Source: Myxococcales bacterium (GTDB lineage: Bacteria; Myxococcota_A; Polyangia; Haliangiales; Haliangiaceae). From it: a stretch of 64,000 bases of DNA. The stretch spans positions 152,126 to 216,125 of the forward strand of contig JAQBQE010000051.1 in NCBI GenBank assembly GCA_028287135.1, written 5' to 3'. Both the position numbers and the translations under genes were made by a program. The notes beneath the pieces are model-generated. The model saw only the letters and a program-made list of their open reading frames with translations, was not told where the DNA came from and made no database searches. Position 1 is the first letter of the stretch. Each line of letters starts with the position of its first letter. This document shows, piece by piece, positions 7,983 to 16,347 of the stretch.

Positions 7983-9218
7983 ATGTTCGTCGGCATCGAT
8001 TTCGGCACCACGAACTCCGCGGTCGGCATTGCCTCGGAGAACGGAGATGTGCGGCTCGTCCCGCTTCCTGGCCCCGGAGGGGCGCAGACCCACTGGCGGA
8101 CCGTCCTGTTCTTCGAGTCCGGCGGCGGGTTGACGGCCGGCGCACCCGCGATCGCGCGCTACCTCGAGACCGAAGGCGATGGCCGGCTCGTGCAATCGAT
8201 CAAGTCGCACCTCGCGAGCGCGTCGTTCACGAAGACCGGGATCATGGGCCGGCGGTGGAGCCTCGAGGACATGATCGCGGCGTACCTGCGGCTGATCCGC
8301 GAGGCATCGAAGGTCGATCTCGGCACCCGCTGCGTGGTCGGCCGCCCGGTTCGCTACTGGGGAGCGGACGACGACGAGGACGACAAGCTCGCGCTCGATC
8401 GGATGCGCACCGCCCTCGCATCCGCGGGCTTCGACGAGGTGATCTTCGAGTACGAGCCGGTCGGTGCGGCAGCCCGCTATGCAGCGCGCCTGACCAGGGA
8501 GGAGCTGATCGTGGTCGCCGACTTCGGCGGTGGCACGACCGACTTCTCGGTCGTCCGCGTCGGCCCCGGAAACGCGGGCAAGGTGCTCGCGAACGGTGGT
8601 ATCGGCGTCTCCGGTGACGCGTTCGATGCGCGCGTGATCGACGCAGTCGTGGCTCCCGCGCTCGGCCGCGGCACGCGCTACCGCGACGAGCTCGGTGGCG
8701 AGGCACCGGTGCCGGCGTGGCTCTATGGCCATCTCCGGCGCTGGCACTATCTGTCGTTCCTCAAGCAGGAGTCGACGATGCGGCTGCTCGAGCGAGTGGC
8801 CCACGGTGCCATCGATCCCGTGAAGTTCGAACGGCTGGTGCGCGTCGTCGACGAGGACCTCGGTCTCGTCCTCCACCGTGCGGTCGAAGGCGCGAAGGTC
8901 CGGCTGTCGGCGCGCGATCAGGACTCGGTCGCGTTCGATGCGATCGAGCTCGATCTGCCGATCACGCGTGCCGGGTTCGATAGCTGGATCGCCGAGGACC
9001 TCACGGCGATCGACGCGGTGCTCGAGGACGTCCTCGCACGCGCTGGCGTCGAGGCCACCGCGATCGATCGCGTGTTCGCGACCGGTGGTAGCTCGCTCGT
9101 TCCCGCCGTGCGCGGGCGGCTCGCGGGGCGGTTCGGGATCGAGAAGCTCGTCGGTGGCGAGGAGCTGACCAGCGTGGCGTGGGGCCTCGCGGCGCGTGCA
9201 CGTCAGCTGTTCGGCTGA
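7983..9218 (+). CDS. Hsp70-family ATPase (YegD-like)
   Basis: Actin/Hsp70-fold ATPase, 411 residues from the ATG at 7983. The nucleotide-binding signatures are clear: phosphate 1 DFGTTNSAVG near the N-terminus, phosphate 2 VVADFGGGTTDFS around residue 177, and adenosine motif ATGGSSLVPAV around 365. The length is that of the ATPase domain alone. There is no peptide-binding domain or EEVD tail, as in YegD-type proteins rather than DnaK. The track start at 7623 is not credible, because it reads antisense to the neighbouring gene. No DnaJ or GrpE partner is near. A chaperone-like role is inferred from the family; the substrate is unknown. Confidence 0.88.
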   Translation: MFVGIDFGTTNSAVGIASENGDVRLVPLPGPGGAQTHWRTVLFFESGGGLTAGAPAIARYLETEGDGRLVQSIKSHLASASFTKTGIMGRRWSLEDMIAAYLRLIREASKVDLGTRCVVGRPVRYWGADDDEDDKLALDRMRTALASAGFDEVIFEYEPVGAAARYAARLTREELIVVADFGGGTTDFSVVRVGPGNAGKVLANGGIGVSGDAFDARVIDAVVAPALGRGTRYRDELGGEAPVPAWLYGHLRRWHYLSFLKQESTMRLLERVAHGAIDPVKFERLVRVVDEDLGLVLHRAVEGAKVRLSARDQDSVAFDAIELDLPITRAGFDSWIAEDLTAIDAVLEDVLARAGVEATAIDRVFATGGSSLVPAVRGRLAGRFGIEKLVGGEELTSVAWGLAARARQLFG

Positions 9219-9236
9219 ACGTGTTAAACCTCGGCC

Positions 9237-10520
9237 ATGCGCCTCGCCGCTGCTCTGCTCCTGGTGGCTGCTTGTGGTGGTGGTGACGACCGCGGTCCGG
9301 TGGCCTTCACCGACACCGGAGGGACGCTCGAGGTCCCTGGCTGCGGGTACAGCGTGACCACCCGCGTCGGCGCCGAGCCTCCGCGCCTCGCGACCGCCTA
9401 CGTCGGCGAGGATCCGACGCCCCGGCTCGTGCACCTCGGGATCGTCGGCGATCCGAAGACCTCGGTGGTCGCGCAGTGGCGCACCGTCGACGAGACCACG
9501 ACCGCGACCACGCTGCGATACGGCGTCGGAGCGAACCTCGCCGAAAGCGCGCTGACCGAGACCGTCACCGGCATCCAGTGGGCCTACGCGGCCACCGGTT
9601 CGGATCTACCGCGCATGCACCAGGTCCACCTGTGTGGGCTCGAGCCGGGCACGTCGTACAGCTATCAGGTCGGCTCCCCTGGCTCGTTCTCGCCGATCTA
9701 CACGTTCACCACGGCACCCGACATCGTCGCGCACCCCGATGCCGAGGTGCTCTACGCGTTCGTCGGCGACTCGCGGGGTGGCTATGACGTGTGGGGACAG
9801 ATCGTCGCGCAGTACCAGGCGCGGATGCCGGACCTCATCCTCTACTCCGGCGATGCCGTGACGATCGGCATCGTGCAGGAGGAGTGGGATCTGTTCCTCG
9901 CGCGTGGCGAACCGTTATTCGCGCAGGTCCCGGTCGTGATGGCGCACGGCAACCACGAGGTCAACGCCGTCAACTTCTACTCGCAGTTCGCGATGCCGGG
10001 AGATCAGGAGAACTTCGGCTTCGACTACGGGTTTGGCCACATCACCGTCGCCAACGACACCCCGAGCGATTCGGGTGCGCTCACGGGCTCGACGGTCGAG
10101 TTCCTGCGCAGCGACTTCGAGGCGAGCAAGACCGCACGCTGGAAGCTGCTGATGCACCACCAGCCGATGTGGTCGGCGTCGAACCACGGCTCCAACCTGA
10201 CGTTGCAGGCAACGTGGGGACCGGTCGTCGATCAGTACGCGATCGATCTCGTGATCAACGGCCACGAGCACGAGGTCGAGATCACGAAGCCGATGCGCGG
10301 CGGCGCGGTGCAGGCGTCGAATGCGGACGGAACGGTCTATGCCGTGATCGGCGGTGCCGGCGCTCCGCTCTACGCCAACGGTAACGAGTTCTGGACCGAG
10401 TACTCCGAGAAGACCAACGGCGCTTCGATCATCCGGGTGCGCCGCGATCAGCTCGTTCTCGACGCATTCCGCCTCGATGGCAGCGCGATCCCGATGAGCT
10501 TCTCGAAGACCAAGCCGTGA
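9237..10520 (+). CDS. purple acid phosphatase-like metallophosphoesterase lipoprotein
   Basis: Predicted secreted, lipid-anchored phosphoesterase of 427 residues. The lipobox is LLVAAC followed by GGGDD. An N-terminal fibronectin-III-like domain, as in purple acid phosphatases, spans about 50-150 (SVVAQWRTVDE, LCGLEPGTSYSYQVG). The metallophosphatase domain follows with its five blocks: VGDSRGGY, YSGDAV, AHGNHEVN, LLMHHQPMW and INGHEHEVE. These supply the usual Asp/Asn/His dinuclear metal ligands. The stop overlaps the GTG start of the next gene (GTGA), so the two are coupled. Substrate unknown; plausible activity is phosphomonoesterase or phosphodiesterase at the cell surface. Confidence 0.88.
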   Translation: MRLAAALLLVAACGGGDDRGPVAFTDTGGTLEVPGCGYSVTTRVGAEPPRLATAYVGEDPTPRLVHLGIVGDPKTSVVAQWRTVDETTTATTLRYGVGANLAESALTETVTGIQWAYAATGSDLPRMHQVHLCGLEPGTSYSYQVGSPGSFSPIYTFTTAPDIVAHPDAEVLYAFVGDSRGGYDVWGQIVAQYQARMPDLILYSGDAVTIGIVQEEWDLFLARGEPLFAQVPVVMAHGNHEVNAVNFYSQFAMPGDQENFGFDYGFGHITVANDTPSDSGALTGSTVEFLRSDFEASKTARWKLLMHHQPMWSASNHGSNLTLQATWGPVVDQYAIDLVINGHEHEVEITKPMRGGAVQASNADGTVYAVIGGAGAPLYANGNEFWTEYSEKTNGASIIRVRRDQLVLDAFRLDGSAIPMSFSKTKP

Positions 10521-11671
10521 CCGTGCGCGCGATCGCGTTCGCGATCGTGTGCTGTAGCGCTGTCGGCGCGTACGCTCAGGATGACGCCAGCGCGAGCGCG
10601 GAGTTTCGCGCGGCACTCGAGCTCGCGGCCGCCAACGATCCGGGCGCGATCGATGCGTTCGAGCGGCTCGGCGCTCGGCGACCGATCACGCGGTGGACGG
10701 ATGATGCGTGGTCGGAAGCCGCGCGGCTCGCAGAGCTCGGCGATGACTACGCGCGGGCGCGGCGCGCACTCGAACAGGTGATCGCGCTGGGTGGGGAGGA
10801 CCGGCTCGCGCAGCGGGCAAGGTCGACGCTATCTCGGCTCACCGCGATGACGGGCAACGGAGCATGGGATGCGGTCGCAAAGGAGCACGAGCGGCTCGCG
10901 GATGCGGTGTTCGGTGGCGATGACCCGCGTGCCGAGCTCGCGCAGCTCGAGGCGCTCGTCGGCGCGAACCCGCGCTATCCGCGGGCCAACGCGATGCGGC
11001 GCGTGATCGCGATCGGCTGGGAGCAGGAAGGGGATGGAGAGCGTGCACTGCGCTGGTATCGCGACGCAGCGGCCGCGGGGACCGCGGAGCCGGGGCGCTA
11101 CGCGGATCTCGAGCTGGTGCGCGCCTTGATCCGTGCCGGTCTCCTCGACGATGCCGAGCGTCGACTCGCCGATCTCGGTGCGATCGCGTCGGTCGACCGC
11201 GACGGCCTCGCGGCGGTGCGCGGACAGCTCGCGATCGCGCGGCAGCGGAGCTGGGTGAGGCGCGGACTATGGGCACTGATGCTTGCCCTGGTGATCGGCG
11301 CCGGTCTCGCGTTGCGACGGGAGGTCGGCTCGTGGCGCGGGGCAGGGCGGCGGATCGTGCGCCCCCCGAGCGAGGCGGTGTTCTTGATCCCGATCGGCGC
11401 GATCCTCATCGTGGTCGCGTACATGGGGAACCCGCTGATCGCGCATGCGGTCCGGACCATCACGCTCGGCGGAGTCGCGATCGCGTGGATCTCTGGCGTC
11501 CTCCTGGAGGCCACGCGCGCCCGGCGTGGCAGCGTCGGTCTCGCGCGGATGGCCGTCCACGGCCTGATCGGGGTGGTCGCGGTGGCATCGCTTGCGTACC
11601 TCGCGGTCGATGCCGAGCACCTGCTCGACTTCCTGCGCGAGACCTGGCGCGGCGGCCCCAGCGTCCGCTGA
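10517..11671 (+). CDS. membrane protein with periplasmic helical-repeat domain
   Basis: A 384-residue protein with a signal peptide (AIAFAIVCCSAVGAYA). An alpha-helical region of about 220 residues follows, with TPR-like helix pairs (DDYARARRALEQVIAL, ALRWYRDAAAAG, LLDDAERRLADLG), and then four membrane helices in the last 140 residues (starting GLWALMLALVIGAG, AVFLIPIGAILIVV, TLGGVAIAWISG and GLIGVVAVASLAYL). The GTG start overlaps the stop of the phosphatase gene by 4 bp, so the two are co-translated. This suggests a shared envelope task, but nothing in the sequence names it. No family recognised. Confidence 0.75.
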   Translation: MTVRAIAFAIVCCSAVGAYAQDDASASAEFRAALELAAANDPGAIDAFERLGARRPITRWTDDAWSEAARLAELGDDYARARRALEQVIALGGEDRLAQRARSTLSRLTAMTGNGAWDAVAKEHERLADAVFGGDDPRAELAQLEALVGANPRYPRANAMRRVIAIGWEQEGDGERALRWYRDAAAAGTAEPGRYADLELVRALIRAGLLDDAERRLADLGAIASVDRDGLAAVRGQLAIARQRSWVRRGLWALMLALVIGAGLALRREVGSWRGAGRRIVRPPSEAVFLIPIGAILIVVAYMGNPLIAHAVRTITLGGVAIAWISGVLLEATRARRGSVGLARMAVHGLIGVVAVASLAYLAVDAEHLLDFLRETWRGGPSVR

Positions 11672-11683
11672 CGAGATCGAAAA

Positions 11684-11771
11684 TCCAGCGCGCCGCGATC
11701 CGTCGTGTGCGAGACGACGCCGACCACAGAGGGAGACATGCGAGACGACGGTGGACCGGCGGCGCGCTGGA
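11684..11771. repeat. inverted repeat between convergent genes
   Basis: TCCAGCGCGCCGC (11684-11696) and GCGGCGCGCTGGA (11759-11771) are perfect 13-base inverted arms, extended outward by imperfect TCGAA matches. The 62-bp interior carries a direct repeat TGCGAGACGACG and a small GTCGT/ACGAC hairpin. It fills most of the gap between the converging membrane-protein and histidine-kinase genes. It could be a two-way terminator, a structured RNA or a MITE remnant; there is no T-tract. Confidence 0.5.
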
Positions 11772-11822
11772 CTTCGAAGGGTCAGACCGCGGAGGTGGTC
11801 CGGGGGATGCCTGGAAAATGCG

Positions 11823-13238
11823 TCATCCGACCGCCGGGAGCGAGACCCGCATGGTCGTGCCGGCACCGGGATCGCTCGTCACCTCGATCGTGCCCGAATG
11901 TGCCTCGATGATCCGCCTGGCGAGGGTCAGGCCGAGGCCCACGCCTCCGGTCTCGCGGGAGCGGCTGCGTTCCCCGCGGAAGAACGCGGTGAACACCCGC
12001 GGAAGATCCTCGGAGGCGATTCCCTGGCCCCGATCGCTGACCTCGAACACCACGCGCTCGCCTTCGCGGCGGGCGACCACCTTGGTCGCGGCATCGGGAT
12101 CGGGGGTGTACTTGTGCGCGTTCTCGAGCAGGTTGTCGATCACCCGCCGGACCAGCATCGGATCGACGTCGAGCATCGGAAGATCGCTCGCGACCTCGAT
12201 CACGAGCGAGCGGGATCGGTGGCGCGAGCGGGCGCGGTCCGCAGCGGCCTGGACGATCGAGGCAGGCGTGACGTGTGCCCGGCGCAGCGGGAGGCTGCCG
12301 GCGATCTCAAACCGCATCGCCGCGAGGATATCGTCGACGATCGTCTCGAGATCGCTGACGTCCACCGCGATCTCCGCGAGCGATGCGCGAGCGGCCTCGG
12401 CATCGCCCTCTCCCGCGAGATCGAGCGCCACGCCGATCCGGCTCAACGGGGTGCGGAGCTCGTGCGCGACGTTGGCGAACAGCTCCTTCTCGCTCCGCAT
12501 CAGGTTCTCGATCCGGTCCGCCATCTCGTCGAACCGATACCCGAGCTCGCCGATCTCGTCGGTGCGCTCGAGCCGGCTACGCGCCGAGAGATCGCCCGTG
12601 CCGAGTGCGCGTGCGGCGCGTGACAGCCGATCGATCGGTCGCACGATCCACCGCGCGGTGACCATCGCGCCGAACACGAGGACGAGCAGCGCGCAGACCA
12701 GGGTGATCACGGGGCCCGCCCAGCCGGGCGGCTTCGCCTGCGCCCCACGCGCGACCAGCAGCCAGCGTTCTCCGTCGAGATGCAGTGGCATCACCGTGGG
12801 CCGGTCTCCACCCCGCGGGCGACCGCCGGGTGGGCCTCCCCGATCGTCGGGAGGCGGACCGCGGCGATCGCCGGGAGGCGGACCGGGTGGGCGACCGCCT
12901 CGCATGCGCGGCGGAATCGCGAGTGGTGGATCCACGTTGGTCGCGAGGAGCTGACGGTCGGCGTTGTAGATCGAGACCTGCACGCGCTTCTCGCGCAATC
13001 CGGCGAGCGCTTCCTGGAGCTGATCCGGATCGCGGGCGACGGTCTCGAGCTTGTGAGCGTCGATGTGGTCGTCCGGATCGACCTCACCGTGCGGACGCTC
13101 GACGAAGAAGATCACGAGCGCCGTGGCCACGAGGAGCACGAGCTGGAGCACGCCGACGGCGACCATCCGCGACGCCAGCGAGCGGAACCTGCGCGCCGGG
13201 ATGCGCTGCAACGGTCCGGTGCTGGTGAACGAAGTCAT
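11823..13238 (-). CDS. sensor histidine kinase
   Basis: Two-component sensor kinase of 471 residues. First membrane helix about 25-47, periplasmic sensor about 48-172, second helix about 176-198, then HAMP, HisKA with phospho-acceptor His259 in NVAHELRTPLSR, and a HATPase_c domain with N-box DNLLENAHKY, G1 DRGQGIA and G2 GVGLGLTLA. The periplasmic part contains a striking Gly/Pro/Arg/Asp-rich stretch (about 112-147) in which the sequence GGRPPGPPPGD is echoed several times. Its start overlaps the stop of the response regulator gene by 4 bp (ATGA), so this is a coupled pair. The class is EnvZ/CpxA-like; the signal is unknown. Confidence 0.95.
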   Translation of the reverse strand: MTSFTSTGPLQRIPARRFRSLASRMVAVGVLQLVLLVATALVIFFVERPHGEVDPDDHIDAHKLETVARDPDQLQEALAGLREKRVQVSIYNADRQLLATNVDPPLAIPPRMRGGRPPGPPPGDRRGPPPDDRGGPPGGRPRGGDRPTVMPLHLDGERWLLVARGAQAKPPGWAGPVITLVCALLVLVFGAMVTARWIVRPIDRLSRAARALGTGDLSARSRLERTDEIGELGYRFDEMADRIENLMRSEKELFANVAHELRTPLSRIGVALDLAGEGDAEAARASLAEIAVDVSDLETIVDDILAAMRFEIAGSLPLRRAHVTPASIVQAAADRARSRHRSRSLVIEVASDLPMLDVDPMLVRRVIDNLLENAHKYTPDPDAATKVVARREGERVVFEVSDRGQGIASEDLPRVFTAFFRGERSRSRETGGVGLGLTLARRIIEAHSGTIEVTSDPGAGTTMRVSLPAVG

Positions 13239-13939
13239 CGCTCGCCTGGGGTGAGCATGTATCCGACGCCACGGATCGTCTTGAGCAAGCGCGGATTGCG
13301 CGCATCGACCTCGATCTTCTGCCGCACGCGCGACACCACGACGTCGATCGACCGGTCGAACGCTTCCTCAGCGGATCCGTGCAGGAGCTGCAGGAGCTGC
13401 TCACGTGCGAGGACGCGGCCCGCGCGCTGCGCGAGTGCATGGAGGAGTGCGAACTCGATCGTGGTGAGCGAGATCGGGGCGCCGTGGACGCTGACCTCCA
13501 TCGTGGCCGCGTCGATCACGAGGGCGCCGACCTCGATCCGCTCCGCGCGCGGACCCGACTCGCCGCGACCGCGCCGCGCCTGCGCGCGGATGCGTGCGAG
13601 CAGCTCGCGCGACTGGAACGGCTTGCTGACGTAGTCATCGGCACCGCCCTCGAGACCGATCACGCGGTCGGCCTCCTCCGTGCGGGCCGTCACCATGATG
13701 ATCGGTACGTCCAGCCGCGCTCTTATCTGCTTGCAGACTTCGACCCCATCGATGCCCGGCAACATCAGGTCGAGCAACACGACATCGGGCCGTACCTTGA
13801 GCACCTCAGAGAGCGCCTGATCTCCGCGTGTGACCAGATGCACCTGGAGCCGGTGCGACACCAGGTACTGCATGGTCAGGCGCGCCAAACGCTCGTCGTC
13901 CTCGACGTAGACGACGACGATCTCGGCATCGGAGCTCAC
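13235..13939 (-). CDS. OmpR/PhoB-family response regulator
   Basis: Receiver plus winged-helix DNA-binding protein, 234 residues from the GTG at 13939. The track start at 13984 would add a 15-residue leader that receivers do not have. The acidic pocket is VEDDE near the N-terminus, with phospho-acceptor Asp57 in VVLLDLMLPG, the Thr in VTART and the Lys in YVSKPF. The C-terminal Trans_reg_C domain (about 135-230) ends with DVVVSRVRQKI and IRGVGYML. The downstream overlapping histidine kinase is its obvious partner. An inverted repeat just upstream (13983-14002) could be an autoregulatory site. Targets unknown; the envelope lipoprotein divergent from it is one candidate. Confidence 0.94.
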   Translation of the reverse strand: MSSDAEIVVVYVEDDERLARLTMQYLVSHRLQVHLVTRGDQALSEVLKVRPDVVLLDLMLPGIDGVEVCKQIRARLDVPIIMVTARTEEADRVIGLEGGADDYVSKPFQSRELLARIRAQARRGRGESGPRAERIEVGALVIDAATMEVSVHGAPISLTTIEFALLHALAQRAGRVLAREQLLQLLHGSAEEAFDRSIDVVVSRVRQKIEVDARNPRLLKTIRGVGYMLTPGER

Positions 13940-13982
13940 GAGGCGAGTATTCCACCGCGCCGCGCAAGCGGGCCGCTTTGAC

Positions 13983-14002
13983 ACACTCGGAAATACGAGT
14001 GT
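13983..14002. promoter_or_regulatory. candidate operator in the divergent regulator/lipoprotein gap
   Basis: ACACTCG (13983-13989) and CGAGTGT (13996-14002) form perfect 7-base arms around GAAATA. The site lies between the response regulator (minus) and the lipoprotein gene at 14071 (plus), and the half-site GTGT recurs once just downstream. A site bound by a dimeric regulator is plausible; OmpR-class sites are more often direct repeats. Confidence 0.3.
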
Positions 14003-14070
14003 CGAAGTGTTTCTGTCGATGACGGCGAGCCTCGTCTCGGCATACGGTCACGCCTCAACCAGGAGTACCC

Positions 14071-14745
14071 ATGCGCGCCCTTACATCCCTTCTTTCGATC
14101 TCGCTCGCTGTCGCCGCCTGTGGCGGTGATGACGGCGGGAAGGTCACCCTCGTCGACGCCAGCCCGGTCGGTGGCAACATCGACGCTCCAGCGCAGGTCG
14201 ACTGCCTCCTGCCGAGCAGCCTCGGCAGCGTCACCCCGTCGACGCAGGAGGGGCACTTCGCGATGTCGATGGGCGAGACGACGCCCGACAACTACTACCT
14301 GTATGCAGATCTCAATGCGGATGCGTCTCCGGACGTCCTGCTGATCGATCTCTACAAGGGCTTCGGCGCGTTCATGGCCGGCTTCCCGACCGGACCACAG
14401 GCGGTCACGCTGACGGGGGCCGAGGCGAGCTACGACAGCTGCGGCGCGTGCATCATGGCGCTGACCGACTACACGATGGCCGGGCCGACGGGCGACCCGT
14501 ACTTCGCAACGGGCGGTACGCTGAACCTGACGTCGGTCTCGAACACGTCGATCGCGGGCACGCTGAGCAACGTCACGCTCGTTCACTCGGTGATCGACAT
14601 GGACACCAACGTCACGACGCCGCATCCCGATGGCTGCTCGTCGACGCTCGGCTCGATCTCGTTCAGCGCGACGCCAACGGCCCAGACGTTCGCGCCTGGC
14701 TCGCGCCCGCGCCTCAAGATCAACCTGCGCCACGACCGCATCTAG
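14071..14745 (+). CDS. hypothetical lipoprotein
   Basis: A 224-residue predicted lipoprotein. The start ATG has AGGAG 5 nt upstream. The signal peptide ends at the lipobox AVAAC, followed by GGDDGG, the flexible Gly/Asp linker seen in other lipoproteins of this window. The mature part is Thr/Ser/Asp-rich with four scattered cysteines (DCLLPSS, DSCGACI, DGCSSTLG) and looks beta-rich. It stands alone, divergent from the two-component system. I do not recognise a domain. Confidence 0.75.
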   Translation: MRALTSLLSISLAVAACGGDDGGKVTLVDASPVGGNIDAPAQVDCLLPSSLGSVTPSTQEGHFAMSMGETTPDNYYLYADLNADASPDVLLIDLYKGFGAFMAGFPTGPQAVTLTGAEASYDSCGACIMALTDYTMAGPTGDPYFATGGTLNLTSVSNTSIAGTLSNVTLVHSVIDMDTNVTTPHPDGCSSTLGSISFSATPTAQTFAPGSRPRLKINLRHDRI

Positions 14746-15003
14746 ACCGCGCTTCGACATTCACGGCTGAAACAAGCCGACACGCACCTGACACACCGCG
14801 GACGAACGCGGCAGTCAGAGTGCGGTCATGAGGATCCGACGAGACCACGCGTGGACGTTCTCGCGTCGTCACGCATTCGCCGTGCTGGGGCTCTACGGCA
14901 CCGGCGCATTGCGTGCGGTCCGGATCGGTCCTCACTGCCTGCGCATTGCGCGGGCCGGCGTGACCCTCGATGTCACTCACCAGCCACGTCTCAGGAGGAC
15001 TGC

Positions 15004-15822
15004 TTGAAGCGCCATGTCACCCCAGACCACGGACTCGTTCACGATCTGAAGACGCTCCGCGCGAACCGCCGGCAGATGCTGCGCTGGATCGCCGGTGCCA
15101 GCTTACTTCCCCTCGTCGGCTGCGCCACCGAGGACGGCACGGGCGTCGGTCCCGATGCCGCCACGAATGGTGCCGATGCCGATCCAGCGAGCTGCGCCGT
15201 GATCCCCGAGGAGACCGCCGGGCCGTATCCCGGCGACGGCTCGAACGGCGCGAACGCACTGTCGACATCGGGCATCGTGCGCAGTGACATCACGACGAGC
15301 TTCGGCGGGATGTCGGGCACCGCCGCCGGCATTCCGCTCACGGTCAAGCTCACGCTGATCAACACGAAGACGAGCTGCGCACCGCTCGCGGGCTACGCGA
15401 TCTATGCGTGGCACTGCGACCGGGCTGGGCTGTACTCGCTGTACTCCGCGGGCGTCACGAACCAGAACTACCTGCGCGGTGTGCAGGTGACCGACGCCAA
15501 CGGTACGGTGACGTTCCAGTCGATCTTTCCCGCCTGCTACGCGGGGAGGTGGCCGCACATCCACTTCGAAAACTTTCCGAGCCTCGCCGTGGCGGGAAGC
15601 TCGAGCGGCAAGATCAAGACCTCGCAGCTCGCGCTGCCGAAGGCGGTCTGCGACGAAGTGTTCGCGACCACCGGCTACAGCCAGAGCGTCAGCAACCTCG
15701 ACCGGATCACGCTGGCGAGCGACAACGTGTTCAGCGATGGCAGCGGTCAGCAGCTCGCGAGCGTCGTCGGCAGCACGAGCGCCGGATACGTCGCGACCCT
15801 GAACGTCGGGATCAGCGTCTGA
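15004..15822 (+). CDS. Tat-exported intradiol-dioxygenase-like lipoprotein
   Basis: Resembles the catalytic domain of intradiol ring-cleavage dioxygenases (protocatechuate or catechol type). I use the TTG at 15004 (272 residues), since AGGAGG lies 5 nt upstream; the track start at 14851 has no such site. The N-terminus has RRQMLRWIAG then LVGCA, a twin-arginine signal plus lipobox, so the mature protein is probably lipid-anchored outside the cytoplasm. Candidate non-haem iron(III) ligands are the Tyr in DRAGLYSLY, the Tyr in FPACYAGR and both His in WPHIHFE. The middle motif GVQVTDANGTVTFQSIFP fits the family. Substrate unknown; ring cleavage is inferred. Confidence 0.82.
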   Translation: MKRHVTPDHGLVHDLKTLRANRRQMLRWIAGASLLPLVGCATEDGTGVGPDAATNGADADPASCAVIPEETAGPYPGDGSNGANALSTSGIVRSDITTSFGGMSGTAAGIPLTVKLTLINTKTSCAPLAGYAIYAWHCDRAGLYSLYSAGVTNQNYLRGVQVTDANGTVTFQSIFPACYAGRWPHIHFENFPSLAVAGSSSGKIKTSQLALPKAVCDEVFATTGYSQSVSNLDRITLASDNVFSDGSGQQLASVVGSTSAGYVATLNVGISV

Positions 15823-15823
15823 C

Positions 15824-16294
15824 TCAGTCGAGCAGGAACGCCTGCACGACGTTGAGGTCGGGGCGGATCGAGAACGTCGGCTTGCCGTCCTCGATCGCAC
15901 AGCACTGCGCCGTGCGGAACTGCGGGAACGCAGGCCGGCCCATCAGGAACGCCCCGAGGCTCGAGATCGCGGGCTCGTGACTGACGACGATCACCGATCC
16001 TGATCGGCCCATGATCTCGTTCGCGGCGACCCGCGGGTGCGCACTCGGCTCGAGGGACCGGAGTGAGGTCACGATCCCGAGATAGTCAAGGGCCTGAGCG
16101 ATCAGCTCTCCGGTCTGCACGGCGCGGGGCAGAGGCGAGGTCAGGATCGTATCGGGCTCGACGTTGTTCTCGCGTAACAGGCGCCCGAGGACGCGTACGT
16201 GCTCGCGTCCCTTGTCGGAGAGCCAGCGATCGCGATCGCTACCGGCCTCTTCCTCGGGTACCGCGTCGCCGTGCCGCACGAGATAAATTCGCAT
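15824..16294 (-). CDS. sixA: SixA-like phosphohistidine phosphatase
   Basis: Histidine-phosphatase (phosphoglycerate-mutase superfamily) protein, 156 residues from the ATG at 16294. The catalytic LVRHGDAV sits at the N-terminus, the second catalytic His in VVSHEP near residue 115, and the supporting Arg in SPLPRAVQTGE. Length and the absence of extra domains match SixA, which removes phosphate from histidine phosphotransfer domains; general small-molecule phosphatases have the same fold. The track ORF extends far upstream through the methyltransferase gene, which is not credible. Its stop is 1 bp from that of the convergent dioxygenase gene. Confidence 0.85.
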   Translation of the reverse strand: MRIYLVRHGDAVPEEEAGSDRDRWLSDKGREHVRVLGRLLRENNVEPDTILTSPLPRAVQTGELIAQALDYLGIVTSLRSLEPSAHPRVAANEIMGRSGSVIVVSHEPAISSLGAFLMGRPAFPQFRTAQCCAIEDGKPTFSIRPDLNVVQAFLLD

Positions 16295-16347
16295 CGCGCG
16301 CGCAGCATAACGCGGGAGGCCTTCGGCAACGCTAAGATCGGGACGCG

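Noticed and set aside
7911-9434. Upstream half of the 654-aa minus-strand ORF 7470-9434
   Set aside because: It runs antisense through the Hsp70-like gene. Only the C-terminal 146 codons look like a protein.
11776-11785. GGGTCAGACC near the histidine-kinase end as a second REP-type terminus
   Set aside because: Only a partial match, and no inverted partner at the expected distance.
14828-15003. Short plus-strand ORF before the dioxygenase-like gene
   Set aside because: Arg/His-rich, no ribosome site; the AGGAGG at its end serves the TTG at 15004.
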